From: Beijerinckiaceae bacterium
GTDB lineage: Bacteria; Pseudomonadota; Alphaproteobacteria; Rhizobiales; Beijerinckiaceae
DNA length: 5,906 bases
Assembly: GCA_027346205.1 (NCBI GenBank)
Contig: DAIESR010000403.1
Coordinates: 1-5,906 of the forward strand
Direction of reading: 5' to 3'
Below, in pieces: positions 1 to 5,702 of this stretch. The stretch's first letter is position 1; every line of letters begins with the position of its first letter. The notes under the pieces were generated by a model. The model searched no databases. It was not told the DNA's origin and saw only the letters and a program-made list of their open reading frames with translations. A program made the translations under genes and the position numbers.

Positions 1-1
1 G

Positions 2-1639
2 ACCTGCGCGGCAAATGCTCTCGTCGATGCCGTGACGGCGCGCGCCTTCTCCGTCACTCTGCTCGAAGGCGTGACGGGATCGGGCAAAACGGAAGTCTAT
101 TTCGAGGCTGTCGCCGCAGCCTTGCGCGAAGGGCGGCAGGCTTTGATCCTGATGCCGGAGATCGCGCTCACCGCGCAATTCCTCAATCGCTTCGCCGCCC
201 GTTTCGGCACCCGGCCGGCCGAATGGCATTCTTCGGTCAGCCCGCGCAAACGCGCCCGCATCTGGTCGGGTCTCGCGACTGGCGAGGTGAAGGTCGTCGC
301 CGGCGCGCGCTCGGCGCTCTTTCTGCCCTTCGCCGATCTCGCCATCGTCATCGTCGATGAGGAACATGACTCCGCCTATAAGCAAGACGATGGCGTCGCC
401 TATCACGCGCGCGACATGGCTGTGGTGCGTGGACAGATCGAGAAAGCCGCCGTGGTACTCGCCTCGGCAACGCCCTCGATCGAATCGCGCGTCAACGCGG
501 ACCAGGGCCGCTATGCGCATCTGAAGCTCGCCGCGCGCTATGGCGGGAATGCGCTGCCGACGATTGCCGCGATCGATCTGAAACGCGAGGCAGCGCCGCG
601 CGGCAAATGGATCGCGCCGCGCCTCGTCGCTGCGATCAACGAGACATTGGCCGAATGCGAGCAGGCGCTGCTCTTCCTCAATCGGCGCGGCTATGCGCCC
701 CTCACTTTATGCCGCGCCTGCGGCCATCGTTTTCAATGTCCGAACTGCACCGCCTGGCTGGTCGAACATCGCTTTCGCCGCGCGCTCGTCTGTCACCATT
801 GCGGCCATATCGAGCAGCGGCCGGAGCATTGTCCCGAATGTGGCGAATCCGAACTCACGGCCTGCGGCCCGGGCGTCGAAAGGTTGGCGGAAGAGGTGGC
901 CACGCTCTGGCCGGAGGCGCGCTGCCTCACATTGTCGTCCGATTTCCCCGGCGGCACGGAACGGCTGCGGCGCGAGCTTGATGCCATTGCCGAGGGCGCC
1001 TGCGACATCATTATCGGCACGCAGCTCGTCGCCAAGGGCCACAACTTCCCTTTGCTCTCGCTCGTCGGTGTGATCGATGCCGATGTGGGCTTGTCGACCG
1101 GCGATCCGCGCGCCGCAGAGCGCACGTTTCAAATGCTGCAGCAGGTGACCGGGCGGGCCGGACGCTTCGGCCGTGCCGGCCGCGCCTTCGTGCAGAGCTG
1201 GCAGCCGGACCATCCCGTCATCCGCGCGATCCTCTCCGGCGATGCCGAGAAATTCTATAGCGAGGAGACAGAGCAGCGGCGACGCGCCGGCATGCCGCCC
1301 TTCGGCCGGCTCGTCGCGCTGATCGTCTCGGGCCAGGACCGCGCCTTGGCCGAAGCGCATGCCCGCGCGCTGATCAAAGCGGCTTTTGCTCTGCCGGCGA
1401 ACGCCAAATGGAAGCTCGCGGCAATTGGCGGCTTACCGGGCGATGACGAGATCACTCTGCTCGGCCCGGCCGAAGCGCCGATCGCCGTCATCCGTGGCAG
1501 GCATCGTTTTCGGCTTCTCGTGCGGGCGCCGCGCAATGCCGATCTCCAGGGCTTTTTGCGCGCCATGCTCGCCACCGCACCGCCCGAGCGCGGCGGCGTG
1601 CGCGTCATGGTCGATGTCGATCCGCAGAATTTCATGTGA
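2..1639 (+). CDS. priA: Primosomal protein N' (replication restart helicase PriA), 5' end outside window
   Basis: PriA is the 3'-to-5' superfamily 2 DNA helicase that recognises stalled or collapsed forks and reloads the replicative helicase. The frame is open from base 2 with no stop, so the gene enters from the left. The GTG at 32 is not the start: Walker A (GVTGSGKTE, 68-94) lies almost at the edge, whereas in E. coli PriA (about 730 residues) it sits near residue 225, so roughly 200 N-terminal residues (the DNA-binding part) are missing. Visible in order: Walker A; DEEH box (356-367); a zinc-binding region with eight cysteines in four CxxC pairs (710-841, ending CPEC); helicase motif GTQLVAKGHNFP (about 1016-1051); and QVTGRAGR (1142-1165). 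The C-terminal domain runs to TGA at 1637-1639. No frameshift or missing motif is seen. The gene is GC-rich and ordinary, in contrast to the region that follows. Confidence 0.98.
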   Translation, partial: TCAANALVDAVTARAFSVTLLEGVTGSGKTEVYFEAVAAALREGRQALILMPEIALTAQFLNRFAARFGTRPAEWHSSVSPRKRARIWSGLATGEVKVVAGARSALFLPFADLAIVIVDEEHDSAYKQDDGVAYHARDMAVVRGQIEKAAVVLASATPSIESRVNADQGRYAHLKLAARYGGNALPTIAAIDLKREAAPRGKWIAPRLVAAINETLAECEQALLFLNRRGYAPLTLCRACGHRFQCPNCTAWLVEHRFRRALVCHHCGHIEQRPEHCPECGESELTACGPGVERLAEEVATLWPEARCLTLSSDFPGGTERLRRELDAIAEGACDIIIGTQLVAKGHNFPLLSLVGVIDADVGLSTGDPRAAERTFQMLQQVTGRAGRFGRAGRAFVQSWQPDHPVIRAILSGDAEKFYSEETEQRRRAGMPPFGRLVALIVSGQDRALAEAHARALIKAAFALPANAKWKLAAIGGLPGDDEITLLGPAEAPIAVIRGRHRFRLLVRAPRNADLQGFLRAMLATAPPERGGVRVMVDVDPQNFM

Positions 1640-1662
1640 GGATATTGGCGCTTGCCTCGCTT

Positions 1663-1691
1663 GGATGGCCGGGACAAGCCCACGGCTGTCC
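1663..1691. repeat. Imperfect palindrome just after priA (REP-like or terminator hairpin)
   Basis: Bases 1663-1671 (GGATGGCCG) pair with 1683-1691 (CGGCTGTCC) as a 9-bp stem with two G-T wobbles and an 11-nt loop. It starts 24 bp after the priA stop. The arm GGATGGCCGGGACAAGCC resembles a palindromic intergenic repeat common in Rhizobiales genomes; that resemblance is from memory. It could terminate priA transcription, but only a short T-run (about 1699-1702) follows and not immediately, so a classic intrinsic terminator is not clear. Confidence 0.5.
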
Positions 1692-1852
1692 GGTTCGCGT
1701 TTTCATCACACTTAAAACGTGTTCCGAATACTTCGTTGCAAGCGATCCGAGTCCAGTTCGATCTGAATTCCAGTCGACGGTACCGTTTTCGATGAGCGGC
1801 GCCGCGAACGGAGCATATAAAATGGACCTTTGTATAGATTCCTGGTTGGTGA

Positions 1853-1868
1853 ACCGCCTAAAGGCGGT
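1853..1868. repeat. Perfect 6-bp hairpin ACCGCC-TAAA-GGCGGT
   Basis: The arms ACCGCC (1853-1858) and GGCGGT (1863-1868) are perfect inverted copies with a 4-nt loop. No T-run follows, so a Rho-independent terminator on the + strand is not supported. Its role is unknown. It lies about 90 bp upstream of the YHS reading frame and immediately before the weak FNR-like palindrome. Confidence 0.4.
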
Positions 1869-1874
1869 GGAGCG

Positions 1875-1888
1875 TTCACTGAGATCAA
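1875..1888. promoter_or_regulatory. Weak FNR/FixK-like palindrome upstream of YHS/copA
   Basis: The sequence is TTCA-CTGAGA-TCAA, one mismatch from the TTGA-N6-TCAA core bound by FNR/FixK-type regulators. Bases 1875-1891 recur at 4582-4598 with one mismatch, and the 14-mer ACTGAGATCAAAGA is exact in both. A single-mismatch site is expected about twice by chance in a window this size at equal base frequencies, so this is suggestive only. Confidence 0.25.
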
Positions 1889-1956
1889 AGAATCCGAACG
1901 GGATCGGGGCCATCGTTTTACCAATGCATCAACTCATTGTCCGGGGTTGAACTTTA

Positions 1957-2192
1957 TTGGCCGGATCCGAACCAAGAGAGTATTCTGCAAGCCACGTTGC
2001 CAATGCCGTCTGCAGCTTTCAGATCGATAACGCCAAGGCCACGGCAACTGAAACCGTCGAGGGACATAACTATTATTTCTGTTCCACAGCTTGCCATGAC
2101 CGATTTTGGGTGAGCCCGCGCGCTATGTAAGGAAGAAGGCTGAGGTGGAGCAGAGCCTGGCCGCACCTATTCCAAGTGCTGAAGGCAGCTGA
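1957..2192 (+). pseudogene. YHS-domain protein gene, frameshifted
   Basis: YHS domains are short cysteine-containing modules often found next to or fused with copper P-type ATPases, where they are thought to bind metal. In frame 1 (codon at 2011) the translation reads VCSFQIDNAKATATETVEG, then GHNYYFCSTACHDRFWV, the typical YHS core with cysteines in CSTAC. At 2113 this frame continues with AGC CCG CGC GCT ATG and stops at TAA (2128-2130). In the frame starting at GAG 2112-2114 the family continuation EPARYV appears, followed by a lysine-rich tail to TGA 2190-2192. One base is therefore missing at about 2104-2112. The start is uncertain: the frame opens after a TGA at 1948-1950 and TTG 1957 is the first possible start, without a clear ribosome site. 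The expected family sequence near 2002-2016 is DPVCG; here it is NAVCS, so the front also looks eroded. It lies 79 bp upstream of copA on the same strand. Confidence 0.8.
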
Positions 2193-2271
2193 TTCGGAGC
2201 GCGTTCGCAACCTTGTGCTTCGATGGCTCACTCATCATCTGCGTCAGAACCGGTGAACAAACGAGGCGCGC

Positions 2272-3771
2272 ATGAACGAAACATTGGCCGCAGCGACCTC
2301 GCGCGGCGCAGCGCAGGAAAATCGAGACCGCGCCGCTTTGGGCGACAGGCTCGAACATATCGAGTTCTCGGTTGGCGGCATGACATGCCCCCATTGCCCG
2401 GCAGCGATCGAGAAGGCCGTCAGATCTGTCGCGGGCGTTGAGAAAACTCATGTCAATCTGGCAAATGGATTGGTGAGTACCGATTACGATCCAGGGAGAG
2501 TGAAGATTGCCGATCTCCTGCAAGCAATCCGATCTGTCGGCTACGTCGTCGGGACTGCAAAGGCGCGCATCCCAATAAAGTTCATGCACTGTGCGTCCTG
2601 CGTGACGCACATCGAATCTGCTCTCCAAACGACCCCCGGCGTCATCGCGGCGCAGGCCAGTCTCGCCGCCAATGCGGTGGATATCGAATATCTTCCGGAA
2701 AAGACTACTTTTGCGGCCCTCCATGCAGCGATCGAGTCGGCCGGCCATAAAGTTGCGGAGCCGAAGCCAGCCAAAGCACAGGAAGCGGAAACACTCAGTC
2801 CGGAAGATCTGGCGCAGCGCGAAGAATACCACACGCTGATCCGCAAGTTCTGGTTCGCAGCCATCATAGCTATCCCAGTCATGGGACTCAGCTACCCGGA
2901 TTTGATTCCGGGTCTGCGGGACTGGATGCCGGCCGGAAGCGAGACACGGCGCATCGTCTGGACACTCCTTGGTGTCTTGACCTTGCCGGTCCTGATCTGG
3001 TCTGGATCGCAATTTTTCACCGGAATGTGGGACGCTTTAAAACACCGTTCAGCCAATATGCATACGCTGATTGCGATCGGCATAAGCGCCGCGTTCCTCT
3101 ATTCGGTTGTGGCGATCGCCTGGCCTGGCTTGTTTCCGAGAATGTCGCTGGCTGAAGTGTTCTGGGACGTCACGGATGTCGTCATTGCGCTGGTGACGCT
3201 TGGCCTTGCGCTCGAATTGAAGGCCAAGGGACGAACATCCGAAGCGATTAAGAAGCTGATTGGTCTCCAAGCCAAGACAGCGCGGGTTGCCCGAGATGGA
3301 AAGGAGATCGATCTGCCGGTCGAGGAGGTCGTGGTCGGAGACACTGTTATCGTGCGCCCTGGAGACAAGGTCGCTGTCGATGGCGAAGTGCTCGAAGGCG
3401 CGAGCGCGATCGACGAATCGATGCTTATCGGCGAGTCGATGCCGCTTGAGAAACACGTTGGCGACGAGGTGATCGGCGGGACGCTCAACAAGACGGGTAG
3501 CTTCAAGTTCAAAGCAACCAAGGTCGGCAAGGACACGGCACTCGCCAACATCATCCGCATGGTCAAAGACGCACAGGGCTCAAAGGCGCCAATTCAGCGG
3601 GTCGTGGACGCCGTCTCCGGCTATTTCGTACCGACAGTAAGATCCTTGCCGTTCTCGCCTTCGTCGCGTGGTACCTTGTTGGGCCAGAGCCACGGTTGAT
3701 TTACGCCACGGTCATCTTCGTCACGACTCTGATCATTGCCTGCCCATGTGCGCTGGGTCTCGCAACGCCGA
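2272..3771 (+). pseudogene. copA: Copper-exporting P1B-type ATPase, frameshifted and 3'-truncated
   Basis: CopA exports Cu(I) across the inner membrane using ATP. ATG 2272 follows GAGG (2263-2266). The first 456 codons read: heavy-metal-associated domain 1 with GMTCPHC (C39, C42); domain 2 with HCASC (C107, C110); four membrane segments (about residues 190-210, 225-250, 263-288, 300-320); and an actuator domain ending near residue 450. The actuator TGES motif reads IGES (residues 386-389), a single-base type change in a residue needed for dephosphorylation. Near 3634-3641 one base is missing. In frame 1 the protein would end at TGA 3697-3699 with an unrelated tail, while the frame starting at AAG 3639 continues with membrane segments 5-6 and ACPCALGLATP (CPC at 3741-3749). 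Just after, the sequence changes to IS3 transposase code. The DKTGT phosphorylation loop, nucleotide-binding domain and last membrane helices are absent, so no active pump can be made. Full-length relatives have about 750-850 residues. Confidence 0.93.
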
Positions 3772-3873
3772 TCCGGAAACGTCTGGGATAATGCCGTGAC
3801 GGAGAGCTTCTTCTCCTTGCTCAAGACCAAAAGGACGGCGCCCAACGTGTACCCGACTCGGGACCATGCCAGG
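3772..3873 (+). mobile_element. Internal fragment of an IS3-family transposase (OrfB) gene
   Basis: Frame 1 from 3772 translates SGNVWDNAVTESFF then SLLKTKRTAPNVYPTRDHAR, matching the conserved block of IS3-family integrase-type transposases (commonly RRGNVWDNAxMESFFxSLKTE). The E of ESFF is the last acidic residue of the DDE catalytic triad. Only about 34 residues remain. The upstream catalytic D residues, the downstream HSTIGYLSP-type block, OrfA and both terminal inverted repeats are missing. The left edge abuts copA; a precise junction cannot be placed within about 3760-3776 because both sequences are compatible there. The right edge is near 3873, after which the family match stops. This is a relic and not a mobile unit; it marks where the 3' part of copA was lost. 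Confidence 0.8.
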
Positions 3874-4134
3874 CCATCGATCACCAGCCACTGTCTTCCA
3901 TCATTCGACATGAACATCGGCCGGATGTAGCAGCTGTGGTGTCATTGCAGAATTTGGTACGGATGGCTTTACCGCAGCAATGTCGCCTTCCTGATGCGGG
4001 AACACATTGAGATATATCAAGTCCGCCGGCGTCAAGTCTCTAACCTTCTGTCGCTTCTGAACTCCCGCTTCTGAAGGCGTCGGAGCTACATAGCGAAACC
4101 CGAGGAGCTCAAAGGAACTCGGACTGGTCAAAGT
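3874..4134. other. Unidentified stretch between IS fragment and NifX-like gene
   Basis: No gene family is recognised here. The longest open frame is on the minus strand (ttg start at 4131, stop at 3901; 76 codons, open upstream to a TAG near 4170), with a fairly natural-looking composition (for example DLTPADLIYLNVFPHQ). I cannot assign it and see no ribosome site. The plus-strand frames are broken by stops. It could be a remnant of the gene that once followed copA, or DNA brought in with the rearrangement at the IS fragment. No copA 3' sequence (DKTGT, GDGIND) is seen in any frame I read. Confidence 0.4.
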
Positions 4135-4148
4135 TTGATCGAAGTTAA
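4135..4148. promoter_or_regulatory. Weak FNR/FixK-like palindrome upstream of the NifX-like gene
   Basis: The sequence is TTGA-TCGAAG-TTAA, one mismatch from TTGA-N6-TCAA. It is centred about 68 bp before the ATG at 4210. An A/T-rich hexamer (TAAATA, 4172-4177) lies where a -10 element would be for an activator centred near -41. Support is limited to this spacing, and single-mismatch sites occur by chance. Confidence 0.25.
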
Positions 4149-4197
4149 GGTCCGCAGCGGCCTTATTGCTCTAAATATGCAGCACAAACATTCTGCA

Positions 4198-4202
4198 GGA
4201 GA
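4198..4202 (+). promoter_or_regulatory. Strong ribosome binding site (AGGAG) fixing the NifX-like start
   Basis: AGGAG at 4198-4202 lies 7 bp before ATG 4210 within a purine-rich run (AGGAGAGGAAAGG). It favours ATG 4210 over the in-frame TTG at 4135 and the ATG at 4174-4176. Confidence 0.65.
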
Positions 4203-4209
4203 GGAAAGG

Positions 4210-4558
4210 ATGGCGCCGCCTGCTGCCGTTGCGCCCAAGAACTCGCGCCGAACCGCCTTACTGGTCATGTATTTGAACGAAGAGTTGGCGCTATGTCCCT
4301 TCTTCGGCAAGTGCGATGGTGTCCTCATCATCGGTCCGAATGCCAATTCGCAAAAGTTTCACAAAATTCCACAGCGTACGGCAGATGCTGTTTGCGACCT
4401 TATTTCAAAAACCGGGGTGGACTGCCTGATCTGCGGTTTTGTAGCCGGGCCAGAGAAGCAAAAGTTGCGTGCTGCAGGTGTTTGATCTACGCTTGGGTTC
4501 ATGCGTCTGCGCCGTCGAGGATCTCGCCGCCAGTTTTAGCGATTTGCCGCGAGCCTAG
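4210..4558 (+). pseudogene. NifX / NifB C-terminal-like (FeMo-cofactor-binding family) small protein, frameshifted
   Basis: The protein looks like the dinitrogenase iron-molybdenum cofactor family (NifX, NafY, NifB C-terminus and small stand-alone relatives), which have a RNase H-like fold that binds metal clusters; many members are not tied to nitrogenase. From ATG 4210, 91 codons read through LCPFFGKCDGVLIIGP, TADAVCDLISKTGVDCLICGF and PEKQKLRAAGV to TGA 4483-4485. In the next frame, from GAT 4484, the expected ending follows at once: DLRLGSCVCAVEDLAASF, then SDLPRA and TAG 4556-4558. One extra base, probably a T in the TTT at 4481-4483, breaks the gene. Repaired length is about 115 residues, normal for the family. 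Cysteines in LCPFFGKC, CLICGF and SCVC could bind metal. It lies between the IS fragment and the DUF2933 gene on the same strand. No nif genes are visible, so a role in nitrogen fixation is not implied. The family call is from remembered motif patterns. Confidence 0.75.
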
Positions 4559-4677
4559 CCCGGACTTCATCTGCGCAAACTTTAACTGAGATCAAAGATT
4601 TGTGGCGGGAGCCGGTGCCATACTTGCTGCAACATCGATCTGCGGATCATTTTCTGTCCGTTGCATCGAGCGTTCGA
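4559..4677. other. Spacer with a second weak FNR-like site
   Basis: There is no supported gene here. TTAA-CTGAGA-TCAA (4582-4595) is one mismatch from the FNR/FixK core and repeats the sequence at 1875-1891. A plus-strand open frame from GTG 4602 to 4805 ends inside the DUF2933 gene in the wrong frame and shows no family features. Confidence 0.35.
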
Positions 4678-4691
4678 TTGATTTCGCTCAA
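4678..4691. promoter_or_regulatory. Perfect FNR/FixK-type box upstream of the DUF2933 gene
   Basis: TTGATTTCGCTCAA matches the TTGA-N6-TCAA core exactly and matches the fuller TTGAT-N4-ATCAA consensus in nine of ten positions. FNR/FixK/ANR-type regulators bind this palindrome under low oxygen and usually activate from about -41. Its centre (4684-4685) would put a start site near 4725 and a -10 near 4713-4718 (CAAGAT, a weak match), 17 bp before ATG 4742. About 0.1 perfect cores are expected by chance in a window of this length at equal base frequencies, fewer at high GC. The regulator itself is not in the window. Confidence 0.5.
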
Positions 4692-4741
4692 CGCGACAAA
4701 TTGCCTTGCGCGCAAGATCATGCCCATTCGCGGACTCAACT

Positions 4742-4967
4742 ATGGCTAGTAAGAGTGCTGACACCAGAAACTGCGGCTCTCTTTCTGCCGCCACGATTAC
4801 GTTGATCACGTTTTTTGGCGATCGGTGCCTGCGCCTTGATCGCCGAGCCACGAACCCATGGTTTTCGCTGGCTTTCCTGGCTGCTTCTAGCGACATGCCC
4901 GTTGGTCCATCTCATCATGCATGGGAGGCGCAACTCATTGAACGGCGTACGAGCGCGACAGGAGTGA
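4742..4967 (+). pseudogene. DUF2933-type small membrane protein, frameshifted
   Basis: DUF2933 proteins are short, two-helix membrane proteins of unknown function, often found in copper or heavy-metal resistance clusters and recognisable by a C-terminal ACPLMHLFMHG-like motif. Here ATG 4742 (no strong ribosome site) gives 25 codons ending ATITLITFF at the T6 run (4811-4816). In the next frame, from GCG 4818, the family sequence follows: AIGACALIAEPRTHG, then WLSWLLLATCPLVHLIMHG, with a tail to TGA 4965-4967. One extra base in TTTTTTGG (4811-4818) separates the halves; read without it, the protein is about 74 residues, normal for the family, with helices at about residues 14-35 and 42-62. The next gene starts 60 bp downstream on the same strand, so they probably formed one unit behind the FNR-type box. 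Confidence 0.75.
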
Positions 4968-5014
4968 GGCGCCAAATCTCCTCGCGAGTGCCGATTCGAA
5001 CTCGCCTGATTATC

Positions 5015-5019
5015 AGGAA
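5015..5019 (+). promoter_or_regulatory. Ribosome binding site of the methyltransferase gene, within a small hairpin
   Basis: AGGAA at 5015-5019 is 8 bp before ATG 5028 and supports that start. The inverted repeat CCTGA-TTA-TCAGG (5005-5017) overlaps its first bases, so the site could be partly hidden in RNA structure. Any regulatory effect is speculation. Confidence 0.55.
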
Positions 5020-5027
5020 CGCAGGCC

Positions 5028-5702
5028 ATGCGTGACAATGTTCCAGCCTATGGATGGTGGTCCCTGGTGATCATCAACTCCGCGATCTTCATCTTCTTCA
5101 CTTTCAGCTTTTTCAAGCCCAAGACGAAACGCGATTGGCGGTCGTTCAGTGCCTTTAGCGCCTTTTTGATTGCGCTCTTCACCGAGATGTACGGGTTTCC
5201 TCTCACCATTTATCTGCTTTCAGGCTGGCTGCAGTCCCACTATCCCAATATCAATTGGTTCTCGCATGACGCAGGCCATCTGCTCGAGGAACTATTGGGC
5301 TGGCGCACGAATCCGCATTTCGGCCCGTTCCATATCCTAAGCTACATTTTCATCGGCGGCGGCTTCCTGCTGATCTGGGCCGGTTGGAAAGTGCTCTACG
5401 AAGCACAGAGCAAACAGGCGCTCGCCGCGACTGGCGTCTATTCTTTTATTCGCCACCCACAATATCTCGGTTTCATTCTCGTTATGCTCGGTTTCCTCCT
5501 GCAATGGCCGACTCTGCTGACGCTCGCGATGTTTCCGGTCCTGGTCTTCATGTATGTGCGCCTGGCGCGGACGGAGGAGCGGGAGGCCTTGGCTCAATTC
5601 GGCGAGGACTATGCGCTCTACATGCACGAAGTGCCCGGATTCATCCCGCGCTTCGGGGACCTCTTCGGCAATTTCAAGCACGGACGCGCGAGGCAGCGTT
5701 GA
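5028..5702 (+). CDS. Isoprenylcysteine carboxyl methyltransferase (ICMT)/PEMT-like integral membrane protein
   Basis: The protein has 224 residues and several membrane segments (about residues 9-29, 40-68, 103-123, and a pair within 148-180). The C-terminal half carries the signature of the ICMT/phospholipid methyltransferase superfamily: GVYSFIRHPQYLGF (RHPQY at residues 142-146), then TEEREALAQFGEDYALYMHE (EE at 183-184) and VPGFIPRFG. In characterised members these residues build the S-adenosylmethionine and substrate site at the membrane face. The bacterial substrate is not known; prenylated proteins are not expected, and lipid or another small methyl acceptor is possible. Such genes often sit beside DUF2933 and CopA genes in metal-resistance clusters, as here. 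It is the only accessory gene in the window with an unbroken frame and all family motifs, and the start is supported by AGGAA at 5015-5019. It could still be expressed from the upstream FNR-type box. No clear terminator follows. Confidence 0.9.
   Translation: MRDNVPAYGWWSLVIINSAIFIFFTFSFFKPKTKRDWRSFSAFSAFLIALFTEMYGFPLTIYLLSGWLQSHYPNINWFSHDAGHLLEELLGWRTNPHFGPFHILSYIFIGGGFLLIWAGWKVLYEAQSKQALAATGVYSFIRHPQYLGFILVMLGFLLQWPTLLTLAMFPVLVFMYVRLARTEEREALAQFGEDYALYMHEVPGFIPRFGDLFGNFKHGRARQR

Larger units (their letters stand above)
1692..1950. other. Non-coding stretch between priA and the metal cluster
   Basis: No convincing gene was found on either strand. The short open frames here (for example about 1830-2030 and 1636-1950 on +, 1632-1913 on -) have low-complexity, family-less translations and overlap each other. 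The stretch has lower GC than priA and holds a small perfect hairpin (1853-1868) and a weak FNR/FixK-like palindrome (1875-1888). It may contain dispersed repeat DNA or gene remnants too decayed to recognise. Confidence 0.5.

Noticed and set aside
32..34. GTG at 32 as the priA start
   Set aside because: The frame is open upstream to the window edge, and Walker A would be only about 12 residues from the start, far too close for PriA.
707..1360. Minus-strand open frame (217 codons) opposite priA
   Set aside because: It lies over the zinc-binding and helicase motifs of priA; long shadow frames are expected in GC-rich coding DNA.
2167..3012. Long minus-strand open frame (281 codons) opposite copA
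   Set aside because: It lies over well-supported copA domains (both CxxC metal-binding domains and membrane segments) on the other strand, and its translation shows no family features. It is a shadow frame.
3634..3641. Programmed frameshift in copA, as known in E. coli copA
   Set aside because: The E. coli site is near the end of the first metal-binding domain and makes a short chaperone. This one is in membrane segment 5, has no slippery heptamer, and the gene is truncated anyway.
3736..3930. The open frame covering the IS fragment as a real small protein
   Set aside because: It begins with a TTG inside copA sequence, without a ribosome site, and joins copA, IS3 and unknown DNA; it is a chance fusion across the junction.
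4811..4818. Programmed or transcriptional slippage on the T6 run of the DUF2933 gene
   Set aside because: Loss of one T would restore the frame, but a run of six is short for polymerase slippage, and three neighbours are broken at non-slippery or unrelated sites; decay is simpler.
4990..5017. Possible tRNA fragment (GATTCGAACTCG)
   Set aside because: It looks slightly like a T-loop, but no acceptor, D or anticodon arms can be folded around it.
4706..5035. 109-codon plus-strand frame from 4706 to 5035 as an intact gene
   Set aside because: Only its first part after ATG 4742 fits the DUF2933 protein; after the T6 run the family sequence is in another frame, and the rest of this frame has no family features.
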